From NCBI GenBank assembly GCA_012862575.1, contig BLSF01000018.1, positions 191,680 through 255,679 of the forward strand: a stretch of DNA of 64,000 nt, given 5' to 3'. A program made the translations under genes and the position numbers. Positions 1-9,800 of this stretch are shown piece after piece. How positions within the stretch are numbered: position 1 is the first letter of the stretch; each line of letters opens with the position of its first letter. The notes beneath the pieces were generated by a model. That model had not been told where the DNA came from, did no database searches, and saw only the letters and a program-made list of their open reading frames with translations. This DNA is from Parietichytrium sp. I65-24A (lineage: Eukaryota > Sar > Bigyra > Thraustochytrida > Thraustochytriidae).

Positions 1-923
1 AGGACTGGTCCAGGGTCCGCCCTTCTGATGGGGCGAAAAGTGACGAGGATGGCTTCGAGCTCGTGTGACGTCGCTACTCGCGGCCAATTTGCCATGCGAC
101 GTAGCACCCACAACTTTTCGCTTCTCTTTAATAAACTTCATCGTTGGGTATCTGGACCCATCTATAATTGTAGCTTCACAATCTGTACAGGCTAGGACTC
201 ATGGCTTCGTTCGTCTCGGTCCCCAGATTTCATTTATTATCCACTCTCAATCATATCAAATACTGCTCTTCTCTTCGATGCGGCAGATCTTCGCACTCCG
301 AAGTTTTGGCTTGCCTGATCGTGTGGCTGTTTTCTTTTTGCCCGGATTCTGGCACCTTCCAATTGATTTGGCCTCGAAAAGACAGGTCCCTGACTTGGTT
401 CTCCCAAGGCCCGAGACGGGGGGAGAAATTTCCTTTCATCTTGTCTATCTGTTCTGCGAATGGTCTGAATTCTGAATTTCCGAATTCACAGAGCTATCAC
501 ATTCCAGAGCTAGTAGTCTCGCTCTAATGCAACATAATGCAACACAACGTAATCCAGCTCCTAGTACGACTCTAACAACTACACAACCTTCTATGTGCTA
601 ACTAATCTCCGCTCAAGAACAAGGAATATTCCTCTGGAACCAGCACCTTTTCGGAAACTCCGGCAGCCAGCCATTTATTTCTCCCTTCCAACACACCCAA
701 CTCCTCCAAACTCGCACCAAACAGAGCGTCCTCGGGGACACTTATTTTTTCCCCACACCAACGCCGCAGCTGCGGCTCCGTGCACGAAGGTCGCACGAAG
801 GTTGCTCTGACGCTGTGCGCTGTGTGTCTGCGGACATAGGAGAATAGGAGAATAGGAGAATTGGAGCATTGGAGTGCGGGAAAGGACGAAAAAGGACGGT
901 AAAGTGCGGTAAAGTGTGGGAGA
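1..923. other. Spacer upstream of LSG1
   Basis: No convincing gene. Short open frames on both strands overlap each other and show no family features. The stretch holds an EcoRI-like palindromic cluster, GAATTCTGAATTTC with a further GAATTC, at about 464-488. Just upstream of the LSG1 start there are tandem repeats: TAGGAGAA three times at 837-860 followed by two degenerate copies, and GGTAAAGTG-type 10-mers at about 899-918. The second half is probably promoter and 5' leader of LSG1. Confidence 0.6.
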
Positions 924-2837
924 ATGCCGCGCAAAAAGACGCAGAAGAGCGGCCTCGGAGCGGCGCTGGTGAAGGGTCAACGGCGCGCGAAAGTGCAGCA
1001 CAGGTTGGCGCAGAGAGAAGGGGCGATTGCGGAGTTGGGGTTTGAGAGCGCGAGCGGGACGAAGAAGTCCGTGACGGAAACGAACGATTTGGAGGCGTTC
1101 ATCGCAGATGCAGTGCTAGCTGGGAGGAATTTTCAGACGGAGCGCGGAGCCCGCATTGTTTCCAATGGAGCGCAGCTGCCTGCGGTGCCGGAATTGAGCT
1201 CTGTGGTGGATGATGCCAGCTCCGGAAACCTCATGTTCGACTTTAAGAGCTTGCCTGTGCCACGCCGACCGCATTGGACCAGGGATATGTCCGCCGCAGA
1301 GCTGGACCAGGCGGAGAGGGAATCATTTCTGCGTTGGAGAAGGAGCATTGCCGCTCTGGAGGCGCGCAACTCTGGGCTGCATGTGAGCCCGTTTGAGAAG
1401 AATTTGGACTTTTGGAGGCAGTTGTGGAGGGTCGTCGAGCGAAGTGATCTTGTAGTGCAGGTGGTCGACGCGCGGAATCCGCTCTTGTTCCGATGCGCTG
1501 ATGTGGAGAACATGACGAAAGAAACCGCTCCTCACAAGGTAAACTTGCTGTTGATTAACAAAGCTGACTTTCTTTCGGTCGAGATGCGCATGGTGTGGAA
1601 AAAATACTTTGATGACAACGGCATCAAGTTCATCTTTTTCAGCGCGCGCTCTGAGCAGCGCAAACTTGATTCTGGCGATCGCTCGACCGAGACACCGGAA
1701 GGCGAGTCGGAGCTTATTGATATGGAGCATAGTTCAGTAGAGCTAGTCTCGCGGAAGCAGCTGCTTCATGTTTTAGAAACCTTGACAAAAGAAGCGGCTG
1801 CGAACGACAAGGACGAAACGCGATCATCACGCGCGGCAGCTAAATCTAAGCCCTGCGTGGGAATGGTTGGCTACCCAAACGTGGGAAAATCCAGTGTCAT
1901 CAACGTGCTCGTTGGAGCTACCTCGAAAGACCATAGCACTACTCGTGTGTCCGTCGCGGCCACACCGGGTCACACCAAGCACTTCCAAACCTTGCATCTT
2001 TCCAAGGACTTTATTCTTTGCGATTGCCCGGGTCTGGTCTTTCCGACATTTATGAGTACGAAGGCAGATTTGCTGTGCAATGGTATCTTGCCTATCGATG
2101 AGATTCGCGGGAGAGATTTCTTTCCCGCCCTCCAAGTGATCGCCAAGTGCTTGCCTAGGACAGTGTTTGAGGAAGAGTATGTGATGGAATTCCCGTTGGC
2201 GCCTTCTGTGAATAGAGCACCAGCCGATATGCTTTTGGAAGTGTTTTGTGAGAAGCGTGGATTTTACGGAAGTGGCCACGGACGCTACAACGAAGCGCAC
2301 GGTGCCCGAGTGTTGTTGAAGGATTTTGTTTCCGGAAAGCTATGCTATTGTGTCCCTCCCCCAACGGAGGACGCCACCTCTCTTGTCGCACAGAAATTCA
2401 TCGACCACGTTGAGGATGCCAACGGTCAAAGAGAATCGGAAATTGAAGCCGCGGCTGAACTTGAAGGCTCAGAGAACGAGGCGGAGGTTGACGAAGACGA
2501 AGATGAAGATGAAATGTATGTTAGCACCACCGCCAGAGTAGTGAGCGGTGACCAAGTTGCAAACAGCATTTCGGAGGCTGATCTGGCGCTATTGATGGAG
2601 GACGATCAACTGTTGTTCAGTGAAACGAGGAAAATTGAGGAACACATGCACAAAGCTGACCTGATCTCCAAAGGTAAGCAGAAAAAACTAGGGAAAGGTC
2701 GTAAGGGCCGCCAAGCAGACCCCTATGGGAACGGAGACTATTTCGGAGCCAAAACAAAAGGAAAGAGTGCCACAACTGCTACTGGAGCGTCTTTCACTCG
2801 AGTTGTGCGCCCTTGGGAGCAGAATAATATCGAATAA
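924..2837 (+). CDS. LSG1: LSG1-type large-subunit ribosome export GTPase
   Basis: A 637-residue circularly permuted GTPase of the YlqF/YawG (NOG/LSG1) family. In other eukaryotes LSG1 acts in the cytoplasm on the pre-60S subunit and promotes release of the export adaptor NMD3. The motif order is permuted as expected: the G4 motif NKAD at about residue 211, G1 (P-loop) GYPNVGKSS at about 314, and G3 DCPGLVFP at about 367. The N-terminus MPRKKTQKSGLG is basic, as in the family. A long acidic stretch (about 515-535) and a Lys/Gly-rich tail (about 580-605) follow. The length is close to the yeast (about 640) and human (about 660) proteins. The ATG at 924 is the first in frame, and no intron is needed. 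The next gene on the same strand starts 1.66 kb away, so it is transcribed alone. Confidence 0.95.
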   Translation: MPRKKTQKSGLGAALVKGQRRAKVQHRLAQREGAIAELGFESASGTKKSVTETNDLEAFIADAVLAGRNFQTERGARIVSNGAQLPAVPELSSVVDDASSGNLMFDFKSLPVPRRPHWTRDMSAAELDQAERESFLRWRRSIAALEARNSGLHVSPFEKNLDFWRQLWRVVERSDLVVQVVDARNPLLFRCADVENMTKETAPHKVNLLLINKADFLSVEMRMVWKKYFDDNGIKFIFFSARSEQRKLDSGDRSTETPEGESELIDMEHSSVELVSRKQLLHVLETLTKEAAANDKDETRSSRAAAKSKPCVGMVGYPNVGKSSVINVLVGATSKDHSTTRVSVAATPGHTKHFQTLHLSKDFILCDCPGLVFPTFMSTKADLLCNGILPIDEIRGRDFFPALQVIAKCLPRTVFEEEYVMEFPLAPSVNRAPADMLLEVFCEKRGFYGSGHGRYNEAHGARVLLKDFVSGKLCYCVPPPTEDATSLVAQKFIDHVEDANGQRESEIEAAAELEGSENEAEVDEDEDEDEMYVSTTARVVSGDQVANSISEADLALLMEDDQLLFSETRKIEEHMHKADLISKGKQKKLGKGRKGRQADPYGNGDYFGAKTKGKSATTATGASFTRVVRPWEQNNIE

Positions 2838-4498
2838 CAGAAACCTCAATGTACAGTTTGTTTCTCGCCATCATTATCTGGCTCGTCTCTTCTTTTCCCT
2901 CCTTCTCTCTCACTACTCGTAATTTACGAGCTAGCTAGAGTTTCCGTGAAATCTGTTCTGTCTTCCCCCATCTTTGACGACGATGTGCTCGAGGACATTC
3001 CTCAAGTGGTGTGGGATCCCAAATCACTTTTCCGTAAAACAAAAACCATTTCATTCGAATTGACCGCGAAATTAGCAAACTCTCACATCAGACGCGCTTG
3101 GGGGCGCCGATCAGCGTGGCATACGTGCAAGATGCCGCAGATGTCTGACACGACCTTCTCTTGATCAACGGCATCAAGATTCTTGGTATGCTTTGGACCT
3201 TGGGACCTTGGTGAACACGTACCCCATGTGATACAACAACTCATAGGTAAGTTAAATGCATGTAGCGGGGGGCAATTCGCCGTAACGCAGTAGTACTGTA
3301 GAGCACCACCCACCACCACACCTCACACACGCGGCAAGTTGCACCATTGCAAGCCAAAGGCGCACCTTGCGAGGGCACCTCAACTTGTGCCCTTTCACAA
3401 ACGATTCTCCTGGCACAGGCATTGCAGCGCATCATCCGTGGCCTGGGTGCTCCTGCATTCGGAAATTTTCGGAATTCTGAATCATGAATCTCGAATTCTG
3501 GCAACGCTGTCGATGCCGGACACCTGACGCCCACACTGACCGCGCATGACCGCACCCCCAATATGCGTGTCGGTATTCCCTAAGCTTGCCACGGTGCAAC
3601 GAATGCAGCTCTAGTCTCTAGCGCTGTTGTGAGTACTGACCGTACTGAGAACGGCGCAAAGTGCGCAAAGATCAGTTTCGTTCAAGTTCTAGCTACTGGT
3701 ACTCAATACTGTGTTCACCAGTGCAACTTCCTTCCTTCTCGCCTACAGTCGGAGCTGGTTCTGTAGCGTCTCGGAGATAGAAAAACAACAAGTATTAGGT
3801 GTACCAAAAATAATCAAGTGAAAGTTGACTGCCAGCCAGCGCATGCAGAGAAGAAAGGACGACTTATCGGTCTGAAATTAGAAGCTTACAAAAAAAAACA
3901 AAGCAAATTCCCTCCCTGCGCTCCCTGCGCCCCGCTCCAGAATCTCCAGAACAACCACCACCGCACGTCCTTATTTTGGTTCCTCTTGTAGCTCTTGATT
4001 CCTCTCCCCACTGCCCTGAATGTACTCCTTTAGTACTCTCTACCGCCCTCCCTACCCCCACCACCACCGCGCAAAAAGCTTCCTTCCTAAGGCTCCATTA
4101 CCCATCCCCTAACCCATCACTACAGACCACTAGCACTGCTCGCCCTTCCTTGCGCCACACACTTTCACCTTTTTTCCCTACCTGGACTACCTGGTGCTGC
4201 TATGACTACTACCGGTACGATGGGGCTCCTAACGGCGGCCAGTCCACCCGGTAGGACTCTGCCTCAAAAGAACAGAACTAACAGAACAGAACAGAACGAG
4301 AGATAGAAAAGAGAGCAACATAGAAACATAGAGAGAGAGCAGGGAAAGTTGAAAGTGAAAAGTTGAAAAGTTGGAAAAGCTGCAAAAGTTTGAAAAGCCG
4401 AAAGCGGAAGGAGCGGCAGACCCCTAACGCGAGAGAGCAGAGGGAAGGCAGGGAATAGGTGGTGACGCGGTGCAAAGTGCAAAGTGCAAAGTGCAAAG
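2838..4498. other. Spacer between LSG1 and PGM2-like gene
   Basis: No supported gene. Open frames here (for example 3241-3561 and 3976-4254) are short and compositionally biased. The region holds an inverted GAATTC-type cluster at about 3471-3501 and a purine-rich leader at 4340-4410 made of repeated GAAAAGTTG-like words. Directly before the downstream ATG, the 7-mer GTGCAAA is repeated exactly four times (4470-4497). Confidence 0.6.
4470..4497 (+). repeat. GTGCAAA x4 tandem repeat abutting the start codon
   Basis: Four perfect 7-bp units end one base before the ATG at 4499. The repeat contains in-frame GTG but no ATG, so it is most likely 5' leader. The 7-bp period is not a multiple of three, so copy-number change would not keep an upstream reading frame. 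Confidence 0.9.
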
Positions 4499-6313
4499 AT
4501 GGATTTGGCGGCTCTGAAGAAGGCGGCGGAGACGTGGGTGGCGCAGGACCCGTGCGCGGAGACGCGCGAGGCCGTGCAGAAAGCGCTGGACGAGGGCGAC
4601 GAGGCGCGGCTGCGCGAGGCGTTCGGCAGCCGCGTGGAGTTTGGCACGGCGGGCCTCCGCGCGGAGATGTCGTTCGGGACGAGCAAGCTGAACGACCTGG
4701 TGATCCTGCAGACGGCGCAGGGTCTGGCAGAGTACTTGGAGCAGACGCTGGGCGCGGAGAAGGCGCACGAACGCGGGCTGGTGCTAGGATTTGACCACAG
4801 GAAGCGCGGCGCGCTGAGCTCGCGGAGGTTCGCGGCGCTGACGGCGGCGGTGTTCCTGGGGAGGAAGTTCAAGGTGGTACTGTTCGGCGAGTTTGTGCCG
4901 ACGCCGTTCGTGCCGTTTGCGGTGAAGCGGTTCGGCGCCGCCGCCGGCGTGATGGTGACTGCGTCGCACAACCCAAAGAATGACGACGGGTTCAAGGTGT
5001 ACTGGGGCAACGCGTGCCAGATCATCCCCCCGCACGACCAAGGCATCGCTGCGGCCATCTTGAACAACCTGCAGCCGTGGTCGGAGGACTATGCCAGCGT
5101 GACGGAGGAGTCGGTGCGTGCGGATGAACTGTGCGTGGACCCGTTGGATGAGGTGGCCGCAGCATACTTTGAGACGGTGGCAGAGAAATTCTGCCGCTTC
5201 CCGGAGCAGAACGCTGCGCCAGAGTCCAGCGTCAAAGTGACCTACACGGCCATGCACGGCATCGGCTACCGCTGGGCCAAGAAGGCATTCGAGGCGTTCA
5301 AGCACAACCCTTTCGTGGAGACGGCGGCGCAGGTGCAGCCTGACCCGGAGTTTCCCACTGTGGCGTTCCCCAACCCGGAGGAGGGCAAAGGCGCGCTTGC
5401 ACTGGCCATGGAGGCTGCCGAGAAGGCGGACTCGCCACTGATCTTGGCCAATGACCCGGACGCGGACAGGCTCGCTGTCGCGGAAAAGGGCGCTGACGGA
5501 TGGCGCGTGTTCACCGGTAACGAGATCGCGACGTTGTTGGGCCACTGGGAGTGGGTCAACTACGCAGCGCAGACGAGCGGCGACAACGCCAAGAGACAAA
5601 AGACCAGCAAGGGCGCGGCCATGGTAGCGTCCACCGTGTCCTCCAAGATGTTGAGAGCCATGGGCGAGAAGGAAGGCTTTCACTTCGCGGAGTGCCTGAC
5701 CGGTTTCAAGTGGATCGGCAACAAGAGCTTGGAGCTCCGCGAACAGGGCTATGATGTCATTTTCGCCTTCGAGGAAGCCATCGGCTTCTGTCTCGGCGAC
5801 AACGTACCGGACAAGGACGGAATCTCCGCCATGGCAGTATTCGCCGAGATGGCCGGCCAGCTGCACAAGCAGGGCAAGTCGTGCGCAGAGCATTTGCTAG
5901 ATCTTCAGAAGAAATACGGGTTCTTCATCACCAACAACCACTACATTATCAGCCCCGACGCCGAACTCAACAACCGGGTCTTCGAAGGCATTAGAAACGG
6001 GGGCAAGTACGTCGACTCGTGCGCCGACGGTCGCTTCAAGATCAAGGCCATCCGCGATCTTTACGGAGAGGGATACGATTCTTCAATCGAAGGAAATAAG
6101 CCGGACCTCCCGGTGTCAAGCTCTGGCCAAATGATCACATTCACATTCGAAAACGGCGCAGTCGCCACTCTTCGGACAAGCGGAACCGAGCCAAAGCTCA
6201 AGTACTACACTGAAATGAGTGGCGAGAACCCTGAGGACGTAACCAAGGAGCTCGCTGACCTTGTCGAACTCGGAATCAAGGCTGACCTCCTCAAGGAGTT
6301 GACACAAAAGTAA
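4499..6313 (+). CDS. PGM2: Phosphoglucomutase-2/phosphopentomutase-type phosphohexomutase
   Basis: A 604-residue alpha-D-phosphohexomutase superfamily enzyme, cytosolic because no targeting signal is seen. Family features in order: the N-terminal signature FGTAGLR at about 45; the phosphoserine loop TASHNPKNDDGFKVYW with the catalytic Ser at about 156; the metal loop NDPDADR at about 319-324; the sugar-specificity loop GFKWIG and FEEAIGF at about 400-428; and the phosphate-binding RTSGTEPK at about 558. The form TASHNPKxDxGxKVYW and the overall length match the PGM2/PGM2L1 group. That group interconverts ribose or deoxyribose phosphates and glucose phosphates, or makes glucose-1,6-bisphosphate. 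The substrate cannot be settled from sequence alone. The frame opens 15 bases earlier only via a GTG in the leader repeat, so the first ATG was taken. No intron is required. Confidence 0.93.
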   Translation: MDLAALKKAAETWVAQDPCAETREAVQKALDEGDEARLREAFGSRVEFGTAGLRAEMSFGTSKLNDLVILQTAQGLAEYLEQTLGAEKAHERGLVLGFDHRKRGALSSRRFAALTAAVFLGRKFKVVLFGEFVPTPFVPFAVKRFGAAAGVMVTASHNPKNDDGFKVYWGNACQIIPPHDQGIAAAILNNLQPWSEDYASVTEESVRADELCVDPLDEVAAAYFETVAEKFCRFPEQNAAPESSVKVTYTAMHGIGYRWAKKAFEAFKHNPFVETAAQVQPDPEFPTVAFPNPEEGKGALALAMEAAEKADSPLILANDPDADRLAVAEKGADGWRVFTGNEIATLLGHWEWVNYAAQTSGDNAKRQKTSKGAAMVASTVSSKMLRAMGEKEGFHFAECLTGFKWIGNKSLELREQGYDVIFAFEEAIGFCLGDNVPDKDGISAMAVFAEMAGQLHKQGKSCAEHLLDLQKKYGFFITNNHYIISPDAELNNRVFEGIRNGGKYVDSCADGRFKIKAIRDLYGEGYDSSIEGNKPDLPVSSSGQMITFTFENGAVATLRTSGTEPKLKYYTEMSGENPEDVTKELADLVELGIKADLLKELTQK

Positions 6314-6816
6314 GGCGGGGAGAGAGAATTAGAAAGGTACACTTACCTTAGATGTTTCGAAATCGCGTTTTGCATTGTGATTGCTGTACTAACTAAACAA
6401 AGGACAAACGAATAAACAAACAAACGAATTGACTTTTAACATTTGGTGCCTTATTTGTTATTCTCCGCTCTTCACGCTAATAGATAGTAAACCAGCTTTT
6501 TAAGTGGAGCCACGAGGTCTCGAGTGTAGCGCAAACAAACCATATTGGAAGGTGGGGCGAACCAACGAAACGGTCATAATTTACGAGAACGTGCTTTATA
6601 TTGACAGTTTCCGGTTTTTGATGTTTTTACTGTTAATAATCTTTAAAAAACCAAACAATCTTTAAAAAATAAATACAGTTGCAGATGAGGGTGCCTGAAA
6701 TTCATCACTCGGTCGTCTCCAAAGAGTGTAGAACCAAACACTTTCCTTGCCACTATGCGTCGCAAGTGGGTTCGATAGCAGCAAATTCTCCTCCATTGTA
6801 CCTCAAGGCCGTCAAA
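6314..6816. other. Convergent 3' spacer
   Basis: About 500 bases between the stops of the PGM2-like gene (+) and the PLU-1/TFIIS/SPOC gene (-). The sequence is AT-rich with runs such as CTTTAAAAAA at 6650-6670, consistent with two facing 3' UTRs. No gene or structured RNA was seen. Confidence 0.6.
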
Positions 6817-9800
6817 TTAGTTGCGCTGCAATGTTTGAAGCAAACTTTGCATTGCCTCCTTGTCCCGCAGAAAATCAGACCGTTCCTCGTGCTCTCTCGA
6901 TGGTCGTGGTGGCGGATATTGCTGAGGGTGTCGGGGCATCGGCGGCCGACCACGCCCTGCTCGATTACCTTCAGCGTTGTTGTACTGGTCATAGCGCGCC
7001 TGGTGGGAACGATCCGAATGGTGTTCGCCGTATCCTCCGTAGCCACGCGGACTACCTCTTTGGAAGTTTCCCCCGCCCCGGGGTGTAAAACTACGCGAAT
7101 ATGACCCACCGTGTGAACTTTCGCGGCTATGAGAGGCCGCGTGTTTGGGTTGGTCGCCCCAGCGCGACGACGAAGGTGGTCCACGAGGGTGTCTCTCTGA
7201 AGCATCGTGATACGAGTCTCCGTACGAGTTTGGCCGTGGCTGACTTGGCGGACGGCGGAATTCACGTTCTTGCGGCAGGTTGGGTGGGTGATTAAAGTCG
7301 CCGGGGTGACCCTGCGAGCTGTAGAACCCACCTCTGGGTGGTGGCCCCGGCGGCAGCTGACCATGCGGATACCCCTGGCTAGTAAAGCTCGGAGATGGAA
7401 GAGATCCATACACAAAGCCTGGGGGTGGGGGATACGCTGGATCCCCCGCATTTGACAAAGGCTGAGAGCGAGAATTCCCATCCACACTGTTGGAGTAACC
7501 TGCATTAGGTGGGTGAGTGGAATGCGCGCTATGCCGCAAGTCCATTGGAGATGGACGTCCGGGCGGTGGACCCTGATTGGGCGGTAATTCCTTCGATTCG
7601 TTTACTCGATGCTCCGCATCGCGGGCATTAATGCGGAAGATCTCTTCGTCAATTGGGAACGGCGAACACTTTTTCAGCGCGCCAAGCTTTGTGCTATCCA
7701 AGCCCTGAGGCTTCAGAATTAGAACAGCAACACCTAGAGAGTATCCCACCTCATAGCGCCTTAGCGAAGAAAAGTTTTGGAGCAGACCGCGCGGGATCAA
7801 GTAAATCATCAGGCCACCGCGGCCCTGATCCAAGACGCCTGTCCGCTTTGCGTCGACTAAATCGTCGAAAAAAGACCTCAACTCTGCGCCGGTCTCTTGA
7901 GACGCCTCTTCGATTTTGCAAAGCACAAGCTCGCGATCGCACTTGCTCACAAGCTCTTCAATGTAATCCACTGCTTTGGAGAGCCGTGCTCGCCCCGCCA
8001 GCCTGTAAGACTCGCCATCCGCTCCGAGCATCCCGACTAACAGCGTTGGGGGCAGTCGGTCCGAGATAGGCAACGCGGCCCCGTAAATGACAGAGCACGA
8101 GGTAGCCTGCAAGCGGACTTGAATATTCTTGCCGTGTCCCGCCTCTTTCAAATTGCCAACCCAGCTCACCATCTGCGTTGGCGCTGCACTAGTTCTGCTG
8201 CGCTTGCTATCACTCACCTCATCGTCCCTCTTGCGCTTAGAGCTCTTTGGAGGAGCTTCTTCCACTTCAACGTCTTGCTCGGGGTCTATCGCATTAAAAT
8301 CGATGAGCGAGCCGAGCGAAGGGAGGGCCGCTGGAGGTGGAAGAGGCGCGAGAGACGTAAGGGTACCCGGCGTTTGTTGAGCCGTGGTGGCTTTTGCTTC
8401 GGCTTGCGCTTTAAGCTTCAAGTCAATGATATGCGGCTTCTTTGTAGTACCAGTGCTGGCGCTTTCCCCTGGGCCTCTGGAGGACTCTGGTGCTGGACGG
8501 CTCTTCTCACGCTTTGGCTCGTCCGCGGATACCGTCTTCACAACCCCGCCGGAAGTCTGTGCAATCGCATTCACAACGTTTGACTCGGCCATTGACCGTA
8601 TCTGCTCCTCGATTTTGCGCTTCATCTCGGTTCCTGCAAGTTCTGTGGCAGACATTTTACAGAGATGACTCGCGGTGAGCTTTCCTTGCAAGAAAGTGTT
8701 CCTTAGATTGCTATTCTTGCGCAGATTCGCGTACAACATGCGAACCTTCTCGGCGTATTCTTTCTGAGTGACATGGGACGAGATTTCTTCTTCAAGTGCC
8801 TTCGCAATGGAGGCGCTATTTGAACCTGCGCTTTCGCCTTGCTTGACAAATGCTCCAAACAACTTGGTGAACAACTTTACCGCGTTCTCCCGTTTCTCGC
8901 TCCAGACCTTTTGTGATCTCTCCTTTGCTGCTTGCTGTTCCTTCCTTTTCGTGTCCTTCTCTTTTTCGCGCTGGGATTCCTTTTCTCCGCGTGCTTTCTT
9001 TGGCTTCCGAGGCTTCTTTTCTCGTTTAATTACCCTGCGCGACCCGCCCGGGCCGCTCCTCTCATTCCCCTCTTGCCCTGGCTTTGTGGACTTTTCAATG
9101 GCCTTTGCGCGGGCCGGCTTCGAGTCATTTGATGCTGACCTCTTCTTCAATTTCTTATCGCCAGCCTCATAGTCCGCGTCATCCCCACGGTCCGCTTCAG
9201 CCCCGGCGTCATCTGATTGATCCTCCTCCTCCTCCCCGTCGTCGTCGTCGTCATCTTCTTCGCTTTCGCTAAAGTCGCCAGCATCGAAACTCTCTTCGGT
9301 CTTGACCCAACGAAACTTTTCCTCTCCACTTGCGCTCCATGCCGTGCCATCTGAACTAAAAAACACATTTTCCTCCGCCCTGTCTTGCCGATAGATGACA
9401 GTGTGAAGGTTCGAGCTTTGATCGTACTTGGAAATTTGGGCAAGGAAGTAGTGACCGGTCTCCCACTCCACTTTGACGTATTGTCCCACCATGGATTCGG
9501 CGAACTCTAATCGTTTCTCACCTTGCAGAGTGTCCACCTTAGCACGCGCCTTGTCTTTGCGCTCAGTGGTATCTTTTCCGGTAATTTTTACAAGGGCACG
9601 TTTGTCTGGAACGAAGGTCTTCTTAGTCACTCGATATTGAATTTTATCGCCCTCTGGCGACACCGCGCTTCCATCCGGCTCAAAGTACACATTTTCGATT
9701 TCCTTGCTCTCGTAGAGCACCACGTGGACATTCTGAATTGTGCTATACGCAGCAATAAACGCGAGGTACCACTCGCCCTCCCAGTCCACCTCCACGAATC

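Noticed and set aside
65-527. Overlapping 136- and 108-codon frames at the left edge
   Set aside because: Two different frames over the same bases, low-information sequence, no family feature.
4484-4498. N-terminal extension of the PGM2-like protein by five residues
   Set aside because: It needs a GTG start lying inside the GTGCAAA leader repeat. The adjacent ATG is the normal choice in a nuclear gene.
4784-5893. 369-codon open frame antisense to the PGM2-like gene
   Set aside because: Its Arg/Leu/His/Val-rich composition is the mirror of GC-rich third positions of the sense gene, with no domain. The sense frame carries all catalytic motifs.
6760-6776. GGGTTCGATAGCA resembling a tRNA B box
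   Set aside because: No matching A box, anticodon arm or acceptor stem can be drawn around it.
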